The notes under the pieces were generated by a model. It saw nothing but the letters and a program-made list of their open reading frames with translations, was not told the origin of the DNA and searched no databases. This document shows positions 17,850 to 28,370 of a stretch of DNA of 64,000 nt, in pieces. The translations under genes were made by a program, and so were the position numbers. The stretch covers positions 85,414 through 149,413 of the forward strand of contig NZ_JAKRNU010000012.1 in NCBI RefSeq assembly GCF_022346545.1, given 5' to 3'. This stretch comes from Sporosarcina sp. ACRSM (lineage in GTDB: Bacteria > Bacillota > Bacilli > Bacillales_A > Planococcaceae). Position 1 is the stretch's first letter; each line of letters opens with the position of its first letter.

Positions 17850-19199
17850 TTACAAACGTTTACGAAATGGTGGGATGCTTTGCGGAAATTTGAAGACATT
17901 AAAGGGATCATAGATGGTTTTCACTTCGCGAAGGCGATTTACATTCCTGCCGTAATACGCTGTGAGCCAATCTTTAATAAACCGATCCGGTCAGTTCACA
18001 TAATCACCTGTTGTATAGCGAGATAAAGCTCTCCTCACTTGTTCGATCCAGCGAATGTTTTCCCGCTCTTCAAAAGGATGGCACCATGTCGCGAGGTACT
18101 CCTGGGCAATTTTGACATCCCGGTAATAGAAAGCCGTTTCATCAGGGGCAACTCGCCCTACCGCCCCTGTAAGGGATTGGTGCCAAATGGCCGAATCACG
18201 ATTGGGCGCATTGGCTAAAAAGTGTTTCATTTCCAATATCGCTTTTCTCGGGAACGGTTTCGCCACAAAAGAACCTGATCTCTTGCGATAAGCTGGCAAG
18301 TTTCCGCCCGGCTCATCAAAGAAACGCACCGCTTCAATGTAGGGGACTTCCTTGATCAGTATTTTGGTCGGAGATCCAGTTTCCAATAACGGCTGCAAAA
18401 GTTGCTGCAATTTGGTCGCTGATCCTACAAACTCCCCTTGAGCAATAATTTCGTTGGCAATCTTTGCTCTACACTCAATTTCCGAAGTCAAGCATTCGTC
18501 CGTTTCAGGTGCCCAATGTTGCCACGCATCAAAGGCAGCTTCAAAGTCATCCCAGCCCCATGTAATAGAGAACACAGATACCTGCGAAACCGGATGCAGC
18601 TTGAAAGTGAAAGAAGTGACAATGCCAAAATTTCCGCCTCCCCCACCGCAGCAAGCCCAAAACAGATCTTGATGAAGCTGTTTATTGGCTTTGATCAATT
18701 CAGCGCCTTGATGACCACTTGCTTTGACCATTTCAACTTCAAGCAAATTGTCACAAGTAAGTCCAAACGCTCGGCTCAACATCCCGATTCCTCCGCCAAG
18801 CGCAAGACCTGCCAAACCGACGCTGCTTTCCGTTCCTGCGGGAATCGTCACTCCGTACTCCCATAACTCCTGATAAACCTTCCCTAAACTCGCACCCGCT
18901 TCTATTTTGGCCGTCATCGTTTCAAGATCGACTTGGATATTGCACATTTCACTAATATCAATGATCAGCCCATCATTGACCAATGAAAAATTCTCATAAC
19001 TATGCCGACCACTCCTCACTCGAAATGGAACACATTTTTCCCTCGCCCATTTCAACGCATTCAAGACGTCCTCCGTGTTTTGGCAAAAGACAAGGACTTT
19101 TGGATATTTTTGGTCACTCAAATTATTATTGATGATGGCCTGCTCGTATTCAGGATCACGAGTTGTCACAATCCGACCCGTCAGCTCTGTCTTTTCCAA
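17850..19199 (-). pseudogene. FAD-dependent BBE-type oxidoreductase, interrupted by an in-frame TGA
   Basis: An N-terminal FAD-binding (PCMH) domain with the flavinylation-type motif RSGRHSYE, GLALGGGIGMLSR and GGGGGNFGIVTSF, then a substrate domain. The frame stops at TGA 17991-17993 after GDYVN, yet codons continue in the same frame ([36 protein letters not shown]) to TAA at 17850. The full 450-codon length equals B. subtilis YgaK-type berberine-bridge enzymes. One change, probably TGG to TGA, cuts off the conserved BBE tail. Starts at TTG 19199 after AGGAG. Sequencing error is the main alternative. Confidence 0.85.
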
Positions 19200-19326
19200 A
19201 CAGTCAACTCCTATTCCTCACATGTAACAAGATGTTATATAGTATGAAGATCTGTTGGAAAAGGCACTTGGCTCCCCTATCCCGAAGACTTATTAGGCAA
19301 CTGGCATCTTTCATGCTCTCCGCAAA

Positions 19327-19364
19327 GAAAAAGCAAGACCCGTTATAAAGGATCTAGCTTTTTC
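19327..19364 (-). terminator. terminator after opuAC
   Basis: An imperfect stem AAAAAGCTAGATCC...GGGTCTTGCTTTTT on the minus strand lies just downstream of the opuAC stop. Confidence 0.65.
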
Positions 19365-19405
19365 TTGTCTGTTAACAGACTACTTATATTTAGTTGTTTT
19401 CCTTC

Positions 19406-20338
<933 letters not shown>

Positions 20339-20382
20339 TCACTAACAATTTGCCCACTCGTTAGAATTTTGTTTACATTCAT

Positions 20383-20574
20383 CAATTACGCCTCGGCGTA
20401 ATTGCGTCCAGATTTTTTTCGAGCTCGCTCGAAAAGCTCCTCTAAAAATCTGTGACATCCGCCGGAGGCTTTATCTTCATTCAGCGGGCATTTGGAAACC
20501 CGCTGAACAGGAAAACAAAACCGCATTCATCCCACCACCTATAAAGGTGGAGTCTTCCGCTGAATGAAGATAAA
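20383..20574 (+). mobile_element. structured non-coding repeat, copy 2
   Basis: 192 bp. Left hairpin CAATTACGCC-TC-GGCGTAATTG, a second folded arm CAGATTTTT...AAAAATCTG with a GAGC/GCTC tip, the conserved TGACATCCGCCGGAGG, then an 18-bp terminal stem: 20470-20487 pairs perfectly with 20557-20574. Inside are hairpins CAGCGGG/CCCGCTG and CCACC...GGTGG. No coding capacity. It sits where the opuA operon upstream genes would be expected. Confidence 0.65.
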
Positions 20575-20815
20575 AAATATGAATGTTTACTAGTATAGCT
20601 GTAACATTTTCAGAATACAACCGTTTCGACAAAATAAAATGTTTATACAGAAAAAACTGTACAAACTAAAATTATTATAAATCACCTTTCAAGAAAGATT
20701 TTTATACTGCATTCTTCCTCGTGCCTTTTTCCTATTTATGTATGGTAATCTTCAATCTAATTCAAACAGTGCTATAATATCAAGCAATACATTATTGCGT
20801 AGAGAAGGAGAAATT

Positions 20816-22216
20816 ATGAAACTAAAACACTTTTTATTATGGGCTGTTTTCATTTTAATTCTCACTGCCTGTGACGGAAAAAATTCAGTTCCAAACGAGA
20901 CCATGCCCGTAGATGATGTAGAGGAATCTGAAAAAGAAATTGAATTTGAAGCCGAAAATGAGGCTGAAAAGCAAGCTGTAGCTGAAGACACGGAGCCCGC
21001 TCCACTTCCTCAAACATTAGCTGAATTGGCTGCTTTACCGCCCGGTTATACAGGTCCCCAGCTCTTTGGAATTCACGAGGAAGACCATCCGAAGCTGGAT
21101 GAATTGACTGCACACCTGCCCGATATTTCGGGTGAACCTACAGAGGCGCAGCTTGACCATTACTACAATGAAATCTTGGCAATTTTTCAGCACGATTTTA
21201 AGGGTCCTGAGGAGTTGCTTGCTAAAATGCGCTTTCAAGCGATCGGCAACCCTGATATTGAAGATCCCCGGATGCATTTCAAAGAAAATTTAAATGTCTT
21301 AATTTTACTTGATGCTTCGGGAAGCATGGGAAAAGATCTAGGTGGGGAAACACAAATGGCTGCAGCAAAAAACGCCATCACTAATTTTGTGGAAGGCCTG
21401 CCTGCTGAAGCTAATGTGGGACTCCGGATATATGGACATGAGGGTACGGGGAATGTGAATGATAAAGCACGCTCATGCGCAAGCAGTGATCTTATTTATC
21501 CAATAGGAAAATACGACAAAGCTGACTTTCAAACTTCGCTAAAAAAAGCGCAGCCAGCGGGATGGACGCCGATCCAATTGGCGATCAATGAGGCACAGGA
21601 AGATTTAGCACAGTTCAAGGGAGACCAAAACACCAATATAGTCTATTTGGTCAGTGACGGGGTTTCAACCTGTGATGATGATCCTGTAGAAGCCGCCAAA
21701 CAGCTTTATAACTCGGATATCACGCCGATTGTCAATGTTATCGGATTTAATGTCGACAATGAAGGACAAAAACAGCTGAAAGAAGTGGCCAAAGCGACAG
21801 AGGGCACATACGAAGACGTACAAAATGCGGAAAGTCTGCAAAACGAGTTGGATCAAATGAAGGAAGTTGCGAAAAGCTGGGAAAAGTGGAAAGAGCAAAA
21901 AACGACAAGTCTAGAACATGATAAATTAAAGAATTCGCTCGATATTTTTGGCTACGAAACAGATGAATACAAAAAAAGAGTAGATGAAGGAAGCCAAGTT
22001 GGAACAGCCTTGCAATATTTATATCAACAACGAAAATTGATGTCCCGTGAAAGCCATGACTATTTAAGAAAAAGAAATGGTGAATACCACAACTGGATAG
22101 AAGAAGAATACAATAAATTGAAAAAGGAATTAAAAGAACTTAACGAAAAGAAGATTGATGAAGCGTTACAATTACTTGAAGAAAAGTACATTCAAAATGT
22201 ACCAAGAGATTCCTAA
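20816..22216 (+). CDS. von Willebrand factor A-domain lipoprotein (YwmC/YwmD-like)
   Basis: 466 residues from the ATG at 20816 (AGAAGGAG site). Signal peptide with lipobox ILTAC, an acidic linker, and a central VWA domain with the metal-binding MIDAS motif DASGSM and the later segments GWTPIQLAIN and VSDGVSTCDDD. The C-terminal third is a long charged helical region rich in Lys and Glu. Surface-anchored adhesion or scaffold role by family. The related B. subtilis ywmC/ywmD are secreted proteins of unknown role. Ends in a terminator at 22205-22236. Confidence 0.88.
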   Translation: MKLKHFLLWAVFILILTACDGKNSVPNETMPVDDVEESEKEIEFEAENEAEKQAVAEDTEPAPLPQTLAELAALPPGYTGPQLFGIHEEDHPKLDELTAHLPDISGEPTEAQLDHYYNEILAIFQHDFKGPEELLAKMRFQAIGNPDIEDPRMHFKENLNVLILLDASGSMGKDLGGETQMAAAKNAITNFVEGLPAEANVGLRIYGHEGTGNVNDKARSCASSDLIYPIGKYDKADFQTSLKKAQPAGWTPIQLAINEAQEDLAQFKGDQNTNIVYLVSDGVSTCDDDPVEAAKQLYNSDITPIVNVIGFNVDNEGQKQLKEVAKATEGTYEDVQNAESLQNELDQMKEVAKSWEKWKEQKTTSLEHDKLKNSLDIFGYETDEYKKRVDEGSQVGTALQYLYQQRKLMSRESHDYLRKRNGEYHNWIEEEYNKLKKELKELNEKKIDEALQLLEEKYIQNVPRDS

Positions 22217-22236
22217 ATATAGGAGTCTCTTTTTTT
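22205..22236 (+). terminator. intrinsic terminator
   Basis: AGAGATTCCT pairs with AGGAGTCTCT, followed by six T residues. The left arm overlaps the end of the VWA gene. Confidence 0.85.
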
Positions 22237-22299
22237 ACAGAATCACTTGGAAAGGAAAGACCTTTTCTCAAATGGCGTCCTTCCGTACCTTATCGCATT

Positions 22300-22704
22300 C
22301 TATCGCATACTTTTTGCATTTAAATCATTGTTTACTTTATACACAACATAGGCAAATGTAAATTTCACGGGATATAACGAAAGAATAACAGCAGTCCACT
22401 GACTAAGTGTCTTCACCCATCCTGTTAACTGAAATAGATCATTAATCAAGTAATTGGCTAATTGAATAAGCCCGAATACAATACCGACTGAGGCAATAAA
22501 TGCAAACAAAATTAGAATCACTTGTTGTATTGATATGCCTTTTATCTTTTTTAATCTTTTTATCCTGCCATTAGAAATCGAGAAACAAACATAGGTAGCA
22601 GGGAGTGCTATCAAATAGAAATCTAAAAAGCCAAATCTGATCCATGAAGCGAGCATTCCTAACAGCAAAATCCATCCGATTAGATTAAATAATCTTTTAT
22701 GCAC
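22300..22704 (-). CDS. small integral membrane protein
   Basis: 134 residues with about four hydrophobic segments (NLIGWILLLGMLASWI, FYLIALPATYVCF, VILILFAFIASVGIVFGLIQ, TAVILSLYPVKFTFAYVVY). The start is taken at GTG 22704, with GGGGGATGATGGAG just before it. The open frame could begin at 22833, directly after the cyclase gene, but that stretch contains an intrinsic terminator (22724-22756). Family not recognised. Confidence 0.65.
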   Translation of the reverse strand: MHKRLFNLIGWILLLGMLASWIRFGFLDFYLIALPATYVCFSISNGRIKRLKKIKGISIQQVILILFAFIASVGIVFGLIQLANYLINDLFQLTGWVKTLSQWTAVILSLYPVKFTFAYVVYKVNNDLNAKSMR

Positions 22705-22723
22705 TCCATCATCCCCCGTTAGT

Positions 22724-22756
22724 AAAAATGCGTCTCTACTTGTCCTAGAAACGCAT
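22724..22756 (-). terminator. terminator of the rsbQ/cyclase operon
   Basis: On the minus strand ATGCGTTTCT pairs with AGAGACGCAT and is followed by TTTTT. It argues against the longer start of the next gene. Confidence 0.75.
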
Positions 22757-22833
22757 CCATAAGTCTGCAAATTGTTTTTGCTTGTTTCATTTTCTTTAAA
22801 CATGGCTTCGGAAGGTTTTTCACTATTTTCCAC

Positions 22834-23811
22834 CTATTCTAAATCACTAGCATGAGTGGTCCGATTACGACCGCGATTTTTTGAAGCATAAAGTGCGCGA
22901 TCTGCTCTTGATTGTAAAGCATTCTCAGTATCCCCCGCTAAACTGGTCGCCGCCCCTATGCTGACGGTGATCGTCGGCAGATCCCAATTTGCATTTTCGA
23001 CCTGTGAACGAATTCCCTCAGCGATTTTCAAAGCGCCCAGTTTATCGGTTTTTGGCAGGATTAACGCAAATTCTTCGCCTCCATATCGAGCGGCAATATC
23101 ATCTATTCTGGAAGCGTCTTTCAATAATTGCCCAAATCCCTGTAGCACTTTGTCGCCCATCATATGGCCAAAGTTATCGTTTATGTTCTTAAAGTAATCA
23201 ATATCAATCAATAGCAGTGAAAGTGGTTGGGATCGTTCTGCGTGTAAGGCGACATTGGAAATCAGGTTTTCATGTAAGTAACGTCGATTCTTAAGACCCG
23301 TCAGTCCATCCGTAATGGCCAACCTTTGGAGCTCTTCATTTAATGCCAACAACTCATTTTGCTTAGACTCCAATTCGTGCCGCAGACGATCCAACTCAGC
23401 TATTTGCTTTTTCTTCATCCGGTTACGCGTATCCGTTTCCTTTTTAATGGTCAGCAGTGCCTGCTCATACTCATATCGCCTTTTCATCGGTACACATACG
23501 CAATCATTGGTCATCTTCCCATTCCGCTCATTTCGGCTGGCGTTCAGAAGAATGGGAATGTCTTGTTCAGTCTTTGACTTGAGTGAAATATACATCTCTT
23601 CGACCTTGTTTTGAAGCCGAATCATCGGGAAAAAATAGAGTTGGTAAAAAGACCGGCTTGCGGTTGATAAAAGCAAATTGATGTGCTGCCCCTGTACCTC
23701 TTGAAGGTTATGCCCGAGTAAACGGAGCAACGTCTCATTGATTGCCAGAATTGTACCGTTATCATCTATGGATACATATCCACATGGTGCAAAGTTTAGT
23801 TGTTCATCCAT
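22834..23811 (-). CDS. diguanylate cyclase with an RsbP-like PAS domain
   Basis: 325 residues. Residues 1-115 closely match the PAS domain of B. subtilis RsbP ([42 protein letters not shown]), and 115-160 form a coiled coil. In place of the PP2C phosphatase of RsbP comes a GGDEF domain with active-site GGEEF at 244-248 and an inhibitory-site RIDD exactly five residues before it. It should make c-di-GMP with product inhibition. The ATG at 23811 overlaps the rsbQ stop by eight bases, so translation is probably coupled. The start also agrees with the MDKQLN start of RsbP. Confidence 0.9.
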   Translation of the reverse strand: MDEQLNFAPCGYVSIDDNGTILAINETLLRLLGHNLQEVQGQHINLLLSTASRSFYQLYFFPMIRLQNKVEEMYISLKSKTEQDIPILLNASRNERNGKMTNDCVCVPMKRRYEYEQALLTIKKETDTRNRMKKKQIAELDRLRHELESKQNELLALNEELQRLAITDGLTGLKNRRYLHENLISNVALHAERSQPLSLLLIDIDYFKNINDNFGHMMGDKVLQGFGQLLKDASRIDDIAARYGGEEFALILPKTDKLGALKIAEGIRSQVENANWDLPTITVSIGAATSLAGDTENALQSRADRALYASKNRGRNRTTHASDLE

Positions 23812-24634
23812 TCGAAATAGACCCCGCATAGATAGTTGTCAAATAATCGCTAATCAATCGGATCGTTTCCTCCGGATGACTCATGTGAGGACAATGGCCC
23901 GTCGCATCCATTAAGCGAAACGTACTTTCTGAAAGAGTACGATGCATATATGTCCCTACTTCAATCGGTGCAACGGCATCATCGGAACATTGAAGAATGA
24001 GGGACGGTACTGTAACTTTCTGTAACTCTTCTCGGTAGTCAGAGAAAAAGGTCGCTATGGCAAATTGACGGGCAACGGTTGGATCCGTTGAGCAAAAGCT
24101 TTCCTCTAATTCTTGCGAAAGCTCCGGCCGCTCTGGGTTCTGCATGATGACTTGCGAAAGATAATTCGCCCAACCGATGTAATTCATTTCCATCATCTCG
24201 ATTAAAGCCTCAAGATCCTCTCTTTCAAATCCCCCCAGATAATCCGGATGGTCATTCAGATAACAAGGTGAAGGACCGATCATAACGAGTTGCTCAAATC
24301 GATCAGGCTCTTGAAGCGAGGCCAGCATGCCGATTACGCCGCCCACCGAATGGCCAACGAAAATTACCTCTTTGAGCTCCAGTGCGGCGCATATGTCGAG
24401 TACATCTTGTGCATATCCATTAAGATTACTATACTTATTCGGATTATAAGCATGATAATCAGATTTCCCGGAACCAACATAATCGAAAAGAATAACACGA
24501 AAATGTTCTTCAAAAAACGGAGCCACCAACCTCCACATATTCTGATCACACCCGAATCCTGGCGCAAATAGCATGGCTTTTGTGCCTTTCCCCGTTATGT
24601 TAATGTTATTGCGAAAAAGGATGTGTTGATTCAT
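23804..24634 (-). CDS. rsbQ: alpha/beta hydrolase RsbQ
   Basis: 276 residues, highly similar to B. subtilis RsbQ over the full length ([43 protein letters not shown]). The catalytic triad falls at Ser96 (GHSVGG), Asp219 and His247, the RsbQ numbers. RsbQ, a relative of the plant strigolactone/karrikin receptors, is needed for the energy-stress phosphatase RsbP and is thought to pass a small hydrophobic molecule to its PAS domain. Here the downstream partner has that PAS domain but a cyclase output. The ATG at 24634 follows GGGGGTTTTTTT. Confidence 0.93.
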   Translation of the reverse strand: MNQHILFRNNINITGKGTKAMLFAPGFGCDQNMWRLVAPFFEEHFRVILFDYVGSGKSDYHAYNPNKYSNLNGYAQDVLDICAALELKEVIFVGHSVGGVIGMLASLQEPDRFEQLVMIGPSPCYLNDHPDYLGGFEREDLEALIEMMEMNYIGWANYLSQVIMQNPERPELSQELEESFCSTDPTVARQFAIATFFSDYREELQKVTVPSLILQCSDDAVAPIEVGTYMHRTLSESTFRLMDATGHCPHMSHPEETIRLISDYLTTIYAGSISNG

Positions 24635-24696
24635 AAAAAAACCCCCATTCATTCAAAAAAGGATCAATCAAGACTACTAGTTGTCCTCTCATTCTA

Positions 24697-25248
24697 TCAA
24701 ATCCCAGTTCTATTAAAGACCTGTTTATTCGCAAACTTTTCTAATAAAGGAAGGAATCTCTCGTGCTTATAAATCCCCTCAGATTCCGAAATAGCTTGAG
24801 CAAGAATAGCAGGTAACGACTCTATTACCGAATTCATAGCTTGTTTGACGAACCCATTTTCGAAGTGCTCGATCGACTCCGGTAACTCATTCTCGTCTAA
24901 CATAAAGTATTCTCCATTTGGAAGAACCATAATATCGATAATCAAGTCTTCAAACGATACCACTTCATCGGTAATAGTTGTATGCTTTACAATGTTTAAA
25001 TAAGAGCCCAAATAATTTCCTTGATGATCTCTCCAGAAATATAAATTATACGGAAGGTTTTCCCAATAATAAGCAATTGTATAACTACCAATCGGGATCG
25101 TTAAGCTAGCTCCATTAGCAATCATTGTAAATGATTCTTCAATAATATGAAAAAGAACTGCACTTTGTTTTTGTCTAGTTAACAGCCTACAAGGATAGTC
25201 CACAATTTTAGAATCATAACGTATTTTTCTTTCTATTATTTTATCCAC
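24697..25248 (-). CDS. DUF402-domain protein
   Basis: 183 residues of the DUF402 (FAU-1/NtdP-like) barrel: NLYFWRDHQGNYLGSYLNIV, then VVSFEDLIIDIMVLPNGEYF and MLDENELPESI, with a helical tail. Relatives hydrolyse nucleoside di/triphosphates or bind RNA; activity here is unproven. GTG start after AAGGGAG. Probably transcribed alone, ahead of rsbQ in the same direction with a 62-base gap. Confidence 0.8.
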   Translation of the reverse strand: MDKIIERKIRYDSKIVDYPCRLLTRQKQSAVLFHIIEESFTMIANGASLTIPIGSYTIAYYWENLPYNLYFWRDHQGNYLGSYLNIVKHTTITDEVVSFEDLIIDIMVLPNGEYFMLDENELPESIEHFENGFVKQAMNSVIESLPAILAQAISESEGIYKHERFLPLLEKFANKQVFNRTGI

Positions 25249-25318
25249 TATTAGCGACTCCCTTTCTCATGAAAATCGTAACATAGATTCGACTAAAGGG
25301 ATAACCCCACTAATCCGT

Positions 25319-25347
25319 AGAGAAAAACAGCCTCCATCAGCTTTTTT
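25319..25347 (-). terminator. terminator after a gene remnant
   Basis: On the minus strand AAAAAAAGC and GCTGTTTTT flank TGATGGAG. It would have served the decayed gene at 25428-25617. A further imperfect inverted repeat (GCAAAT...ATTTGC) follows at 25356-25394. Confidence 0.5.
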
Positions 25348-25427
25348 TAGGCAGCAAATAGCCCCCACCTTCCAATTGATGAGGGCATTTGCTACTTAAT
25401 TACTTAACATTTTTTGAACAACTCTAT

Positions 25428-25617
25428 TTACTTGAGACCAAGTTCTTCCTGCTTATCGGCGATCGCTTTCATCAGCTCCTCATCTTTGACAACTGTGACA
25501 TCCGGGTCCCACTCGCCTTGAGGCAACTCAAACTGGAACCTCTTGCATTCTCCTCTTCCCTACCCGGGATTCTCATAAACTTCTTTCGGCAGTGGAAGAA
25601 ACCATTTCAAATACTGG
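25428..25617 (-). pseudogene. C-terminal remnant of an unidentified gene
   Basis: In one frame the minus strand reads INQYLKWFLPLPKEVYENPG, a TAG stop, then ECKRFQFELPQGEWDPDVTV and VKDEELMKAIADKQEELGLK before a TAA. The composition and unbroken length look like real protein, but there is no start and an internal stop. Family not recognised. Confidence 0.4.
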
Positions 25618-25630
25618 TTTATTCAAAAAG

Positions 25631-25656
25631 AAAAACAGCCTCGATCGGCTGTTTTA
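25631..25656 (-). terminator. terminator of the SET-domain gene
   Basis: AAAACAGCC pairs with GGCTGTTTT across GATCGA, followed by T residues on the minus strand. Confidence 0.85.
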
Positions 25657-25680
25657 ATCTTTGGATAAAGTTCGTCTTGT

Positions 25681-26064
25681 CTAATCTTCCTTCTGATCAA
25701 ACCATAACAGTTCATTGTCATCTACGTCACCATTATAATTGATTAGAATTTCTTCTCCAGCTTTGATATCTGTATAGGCATAGAAGTCAAACGTATGCTT
25801 TTCAAAACTGATCTCATACGTGGCATTAGGCTCGTAGGAATGGTTGAACAACATTCCGTACCCGAGAAGGATCGCGGAATGATTGACGCCATACTCAAAA
25901 GCGTAATCGGCGATTAGCGTTTGCTCAATGTATGGGTGTTGCTCGTTTGGGTACGCGATGACAGGCGCTTCATGCACCATCGTGCCTTTGTTAATATCAC
26001 ATGTCGCGAATACTCCTCTGTTGAATTCTCCCTCACTAAGTGAAGATGTTCTTACTTCAATCAT
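25681..26064 (-). CDS. SET-domain protein
   Basis: 127 residues. A compact SET domain: FNRGVFATCDINKGTMV at the start, GMLFNHSYEPNATYEISFEK (the NHS-PN AdoMet-binding signature) and DIKAGEEILINYNGD at the end. Family members are lysine methyltransferases; small bacterial ones often have unknown targets. Lacks post-SET cysteines. The ATG at 26064 has TAGGTGA upstream; a GTG three codons earlier is possible. Confidence 0.85.
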   Translation of the reverse strand: MIEVRTSSLSEGEFNRGVFATCDINKGTMVHEAPVIAYPNEQHPYIEQTLIADYAFEYGVNHSAILLGYGMLFNHSYEPNATYEISFEKHTFDFYAYTDIKAGEEILINYNGDVDDNELLWFDQKED

Positions 26065-26157
26065 GCTGCTCACCTACCTATCTGTAAAATATGCTTACTA
26101 ACTATAACATGGATTCACTCGTTAAGTGGCCTTAATTACTTTTGAAAAGAGCCTGCT

Positions 26158-26622
26158 CTACAACAACCAAGTGAAAATTTTATTAGTAAGAATAAGAATG
26201 AGCATGATCGATATGCCCGCTAGGAGTAGATATTTGAGGCGCAAGCTATATAGACCTTTCGTTTCCAACGTGGAGTTGCTCTGCTCGAACCAACGCTGTT
26301 TTCCACACTCCTCACAGTAGAACCTAAAGTGAACTTGCCTTATTTTGGTGGAGACCAAACCTTTTTGAACAGTCTTGCTTCGCTCTCTTTTGAGTGAGAA
26401 AAGGAACGTCCAATCCGTTTCTGATAATTTGATGCGCTTCTCATGCGGACATTCGGTCGATTGGAATTTATAATAAAAATCATCATACCAATCTTGGCTC
26501 AACAATTCTGTCTGGTAGCGCTTGACGCTTACAATTACAGTTGTTATAAGTAAGATGATAACGAAAGCGATCATGATAAATAGCAAAAATAACTGCCTCC
26601 TATTCATGGTGAAAAACGTCAT
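26158..26622 (-). CDS. membrane protein with a cytoplasmic zinc-knuckle-like segment
   Basis: 154 residues: an N-terminal membrane helix (LFLLFIMIAFVIILLITTVI), a soluble middle with STECPHEKRI and FYCEECGKQRWFE (three or four Cys and a His that could bind zinc), and a C-terminal helix (YLLLAGISIMLILILTNKIF). No clear ribosome site. Family unknown. Confidence 0.6.
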   Translation of the reverse strand: MTFFTMNRRQLFLLFIMIAFVIILLITTVIVSVKRYQTELLSQDWYDDFYYKFQSTECPHEKRIKLSETDWTFLFSLKRERSKTVQKGLVSTKIRQVHFRFYCEECGKQRWFEQSNSTLETKGLYSLRLKYLLLAGISIMLILILTNKIFTWLL

Positions 26623-26666
26623 GATGAATATACAAGCGAATAAAGTTCCTTCAACAAATCAAACAC

Positions 26667-26694
26667 CATGCAAAAGGCACTCAAAGAATGAGTG
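26667..26694 (-). terminator. terminator of the LURP-one gene
   Basis: GCACTCA pairs with TGAGTGC across TTCTT, then CTTTT on the minus strand. Confidence 0.6.
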
Positions 26695-26702
26695 CGAGAT
26701 AT

Positions 26703-27200
26703 TCACATATTAGGCACTGAAGCAACAGCGGCCTGGTCGGCTTTCGCGCAGTCAATCGCCACGACAAGCGCCACTAGAAGTGGTTCCATTTCATCGTTTG
26801 CAATTTGCAACTGATAGCTATCACCCCAGCTGAACCATTTCTTACTGACGGCCCCGATGATTTCCCCGTTTTGAGACACTTCAAAATCCATATCCCACCA
26901 ATTCCCCCGAACTTCCATCCCCGCAGCGTCAATCGAGTAACGCGCTTTCAAAAAGGAGAATTGCTTTTTAATCGTCACGGCTTCTTGGCCATTCACTTCT
27001 ACAAAAAAGGTCGGCAAAAAGCTGAACATTTTTTTCGTTATCAACGCAACTTCATTCCCGGCCGAATCCAAAATGGAAAACGTCTTCGGCATTCGCAAGA
27101 AGCTCCCTTCCACGAAATAAACCTCGTTCTCTTGCGAATCCTTCACTGAAAATTTGCCACTCAGACTAAACACTTTTTGCTTGATATATAACTGTCTCAT
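26703..27200 (-). CDS. LURP-one-related protein (YxjI-like)
   Basis: 165 residues of the LURP-one/DUF567 (tubby-like) fold: MRQLYIKQKVFSLSGKFSVK, VEGSFLRMPKTFSILD, ITKKMFSFLPTFFVEV, VSKKWFSWGDSYQLQI. Matches B. subtilis YxjI in length and order. Function not known; related scramblases bind phospholipid. ATG after AGAGGAGA. Confidence 0.88.
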   Translation of the reverse strand: MRQLYIKQKVFSLSGKFSVKDSQENEVYFVEGSFLRMPKTFSILDSAGNEVALITKKMFSFLPTFFVEVNGQEAVTIKKQFSFLKARYSIDAAGMEVRGNWWDMDFEVSQNGEIIGAVSKKWFSWGDSYQLQIANDEMEPLLVALVVAIDCAKADQAAVASVPNM

Positions 27201-27492
27201 ATGTAGTCTCCTCTCGTATCAAGACCATTTACGCTCAAATCCGCGTAAACTGGATAGCCATTCCTTACAAAACCTATCCTTCGATACTAGTTATACGGAA
27301 CTCACCCGTCTAAAGTTTCGACCATTGAGCGGATTTCCTCTTTCCCATAGATCCTTTCCTAAAAATCCAACCACTCTACTTCTGGATACATAGAATAGCT
27401 AAAACAGATTCGTAACAACGTTGGCCATTTACAAGGAGATGGAGTGGACAATCTGGTCATCGAAAAAGCGAACAAATCAACAATGAAATGAG
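27201..27492. other. intergenic, nothing clear
   Basis: Separates two divergently transcribed genes; no repeat or regulatory site that I can support. Confidence 0.3.
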
Positions 27493-28287
27493 ATGGGAAA
27501 CATGAAAAGAGCATTAGGTAAATGGGAGCAAAGTGTATTATTCCAGCAACATCCAGTACTCGCCAAGCATATTCCAGAAACCATATTATACAGTGAGAAG
27601 AATTTGATAGATTTTTCGAACCGCTATCCGTCTGTCTTTGTGAAACATGATATGACAGGCCAAGGAAGAGCCATATTCAAAATTCACAAAAGTAATGACA
27701 GGAAATACAACATAAATGGTTTTACAATCCAAGGAACACCTATCCAAAAATCTGTATCGAAAGTTAGTGAAATTCGCTTGCTCCTTCATCCATTTATTAA
27801 GTTAGGTAGAGAAAGCGGTCCATATATTCTTCAAGAAGATATACAAAGCTACACCCGAAATGGACAGCCTTTTTCAATTCGGGTTCATATTCAAAAACTG
27901 AATAACAAGTGGATGATTAGCGGGATGTATGGGACTACCGCAACCAGCCTAGCAACTGAAAGCGGGATTGTGAATCCACATAGAGGCGCTACAGTTATGA
28001 CGATCTCCGAAATATTCTCTCAAACAAAATTCAAAAACAATGAAGAGGATACAGTCAAGAAGATAGAAGAGGTTGCAATTACAGCAGCGAAAGCAATCGA
28101 TTCCGTATTGCCATGTAGGGAATACGGCATTGACTTCGGGATCAATCAGGAAGGAACACCTGTCTTATTTGAAGTAAATACAACGCCGGGTATCATGGGA
28201 TTTGCACAAATTGAGAATAAAAAAATTTGGAAACGAATTGTGGAGATACGGAAAATGCAAAGCGAATCAGATGAATCTACTCTTTGA
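27493..28287 (+). CDS. YheC/YheD-type ATP-grasp protein
   Basis: 264 residues: PSVFVKHDMTGQGRAIFKIH, YILQEDIQSYTRNGQPFSIR, a glycine-rich stretch near MISGMYGTTATSLATESG, and the metal-binding end EYGIDFGINQEGTPVLFEVN. This pattern is the YheC/D family of ATP-grasp ligase-like proteins, in Bacillus linked to the endospore coat. A carboxylate-amine ligase activity is implied, substrate unknown. Ribosome site weak. Confidence 0.8.
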   Translation: MGNMKRALGKWEQSVLFQQHPVLAKHIPETILYSEKNLIDFSNRYPSVFVKHDMTGQGRAIFKIHKSNDRKYNINGFTIQGTPIQKSVSKVSEIRLLLHPFIKLGRESGPYILQEDIQSYTRNGQPFSIRVHIQKLNNKWMISGMYGTTATSLATESGIVNPHRGATVMTISEIFSQTKFKNNEEDTVKKIEEVAITAAKAIDSVLPCREYGIDFGINQEGTPVLFEVNTTPGIMGFAQIENKKIWKRIVEIRKMQSESDESTL

Positions 28288-28330
28288 AAAGGAATCCGGC
28301 ACGTCTGAACGGCTGGCAGCCATACCAAAA

Positions 28331-28362
28331 CAGGCAGACATCCCGGGGAGGGGTGTCTGCCT
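28331..28362. terminator. strong bidirectional terminator
   Basis: CAGGCAGACA-CCC and GGG-TGTCTGCCTG flank GGGGAG, with T-rich ends on both strands, shared by the convergent genes on each side. Confidence 0.85.
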
Positions 28363-28370
28363 GTTTCTGT

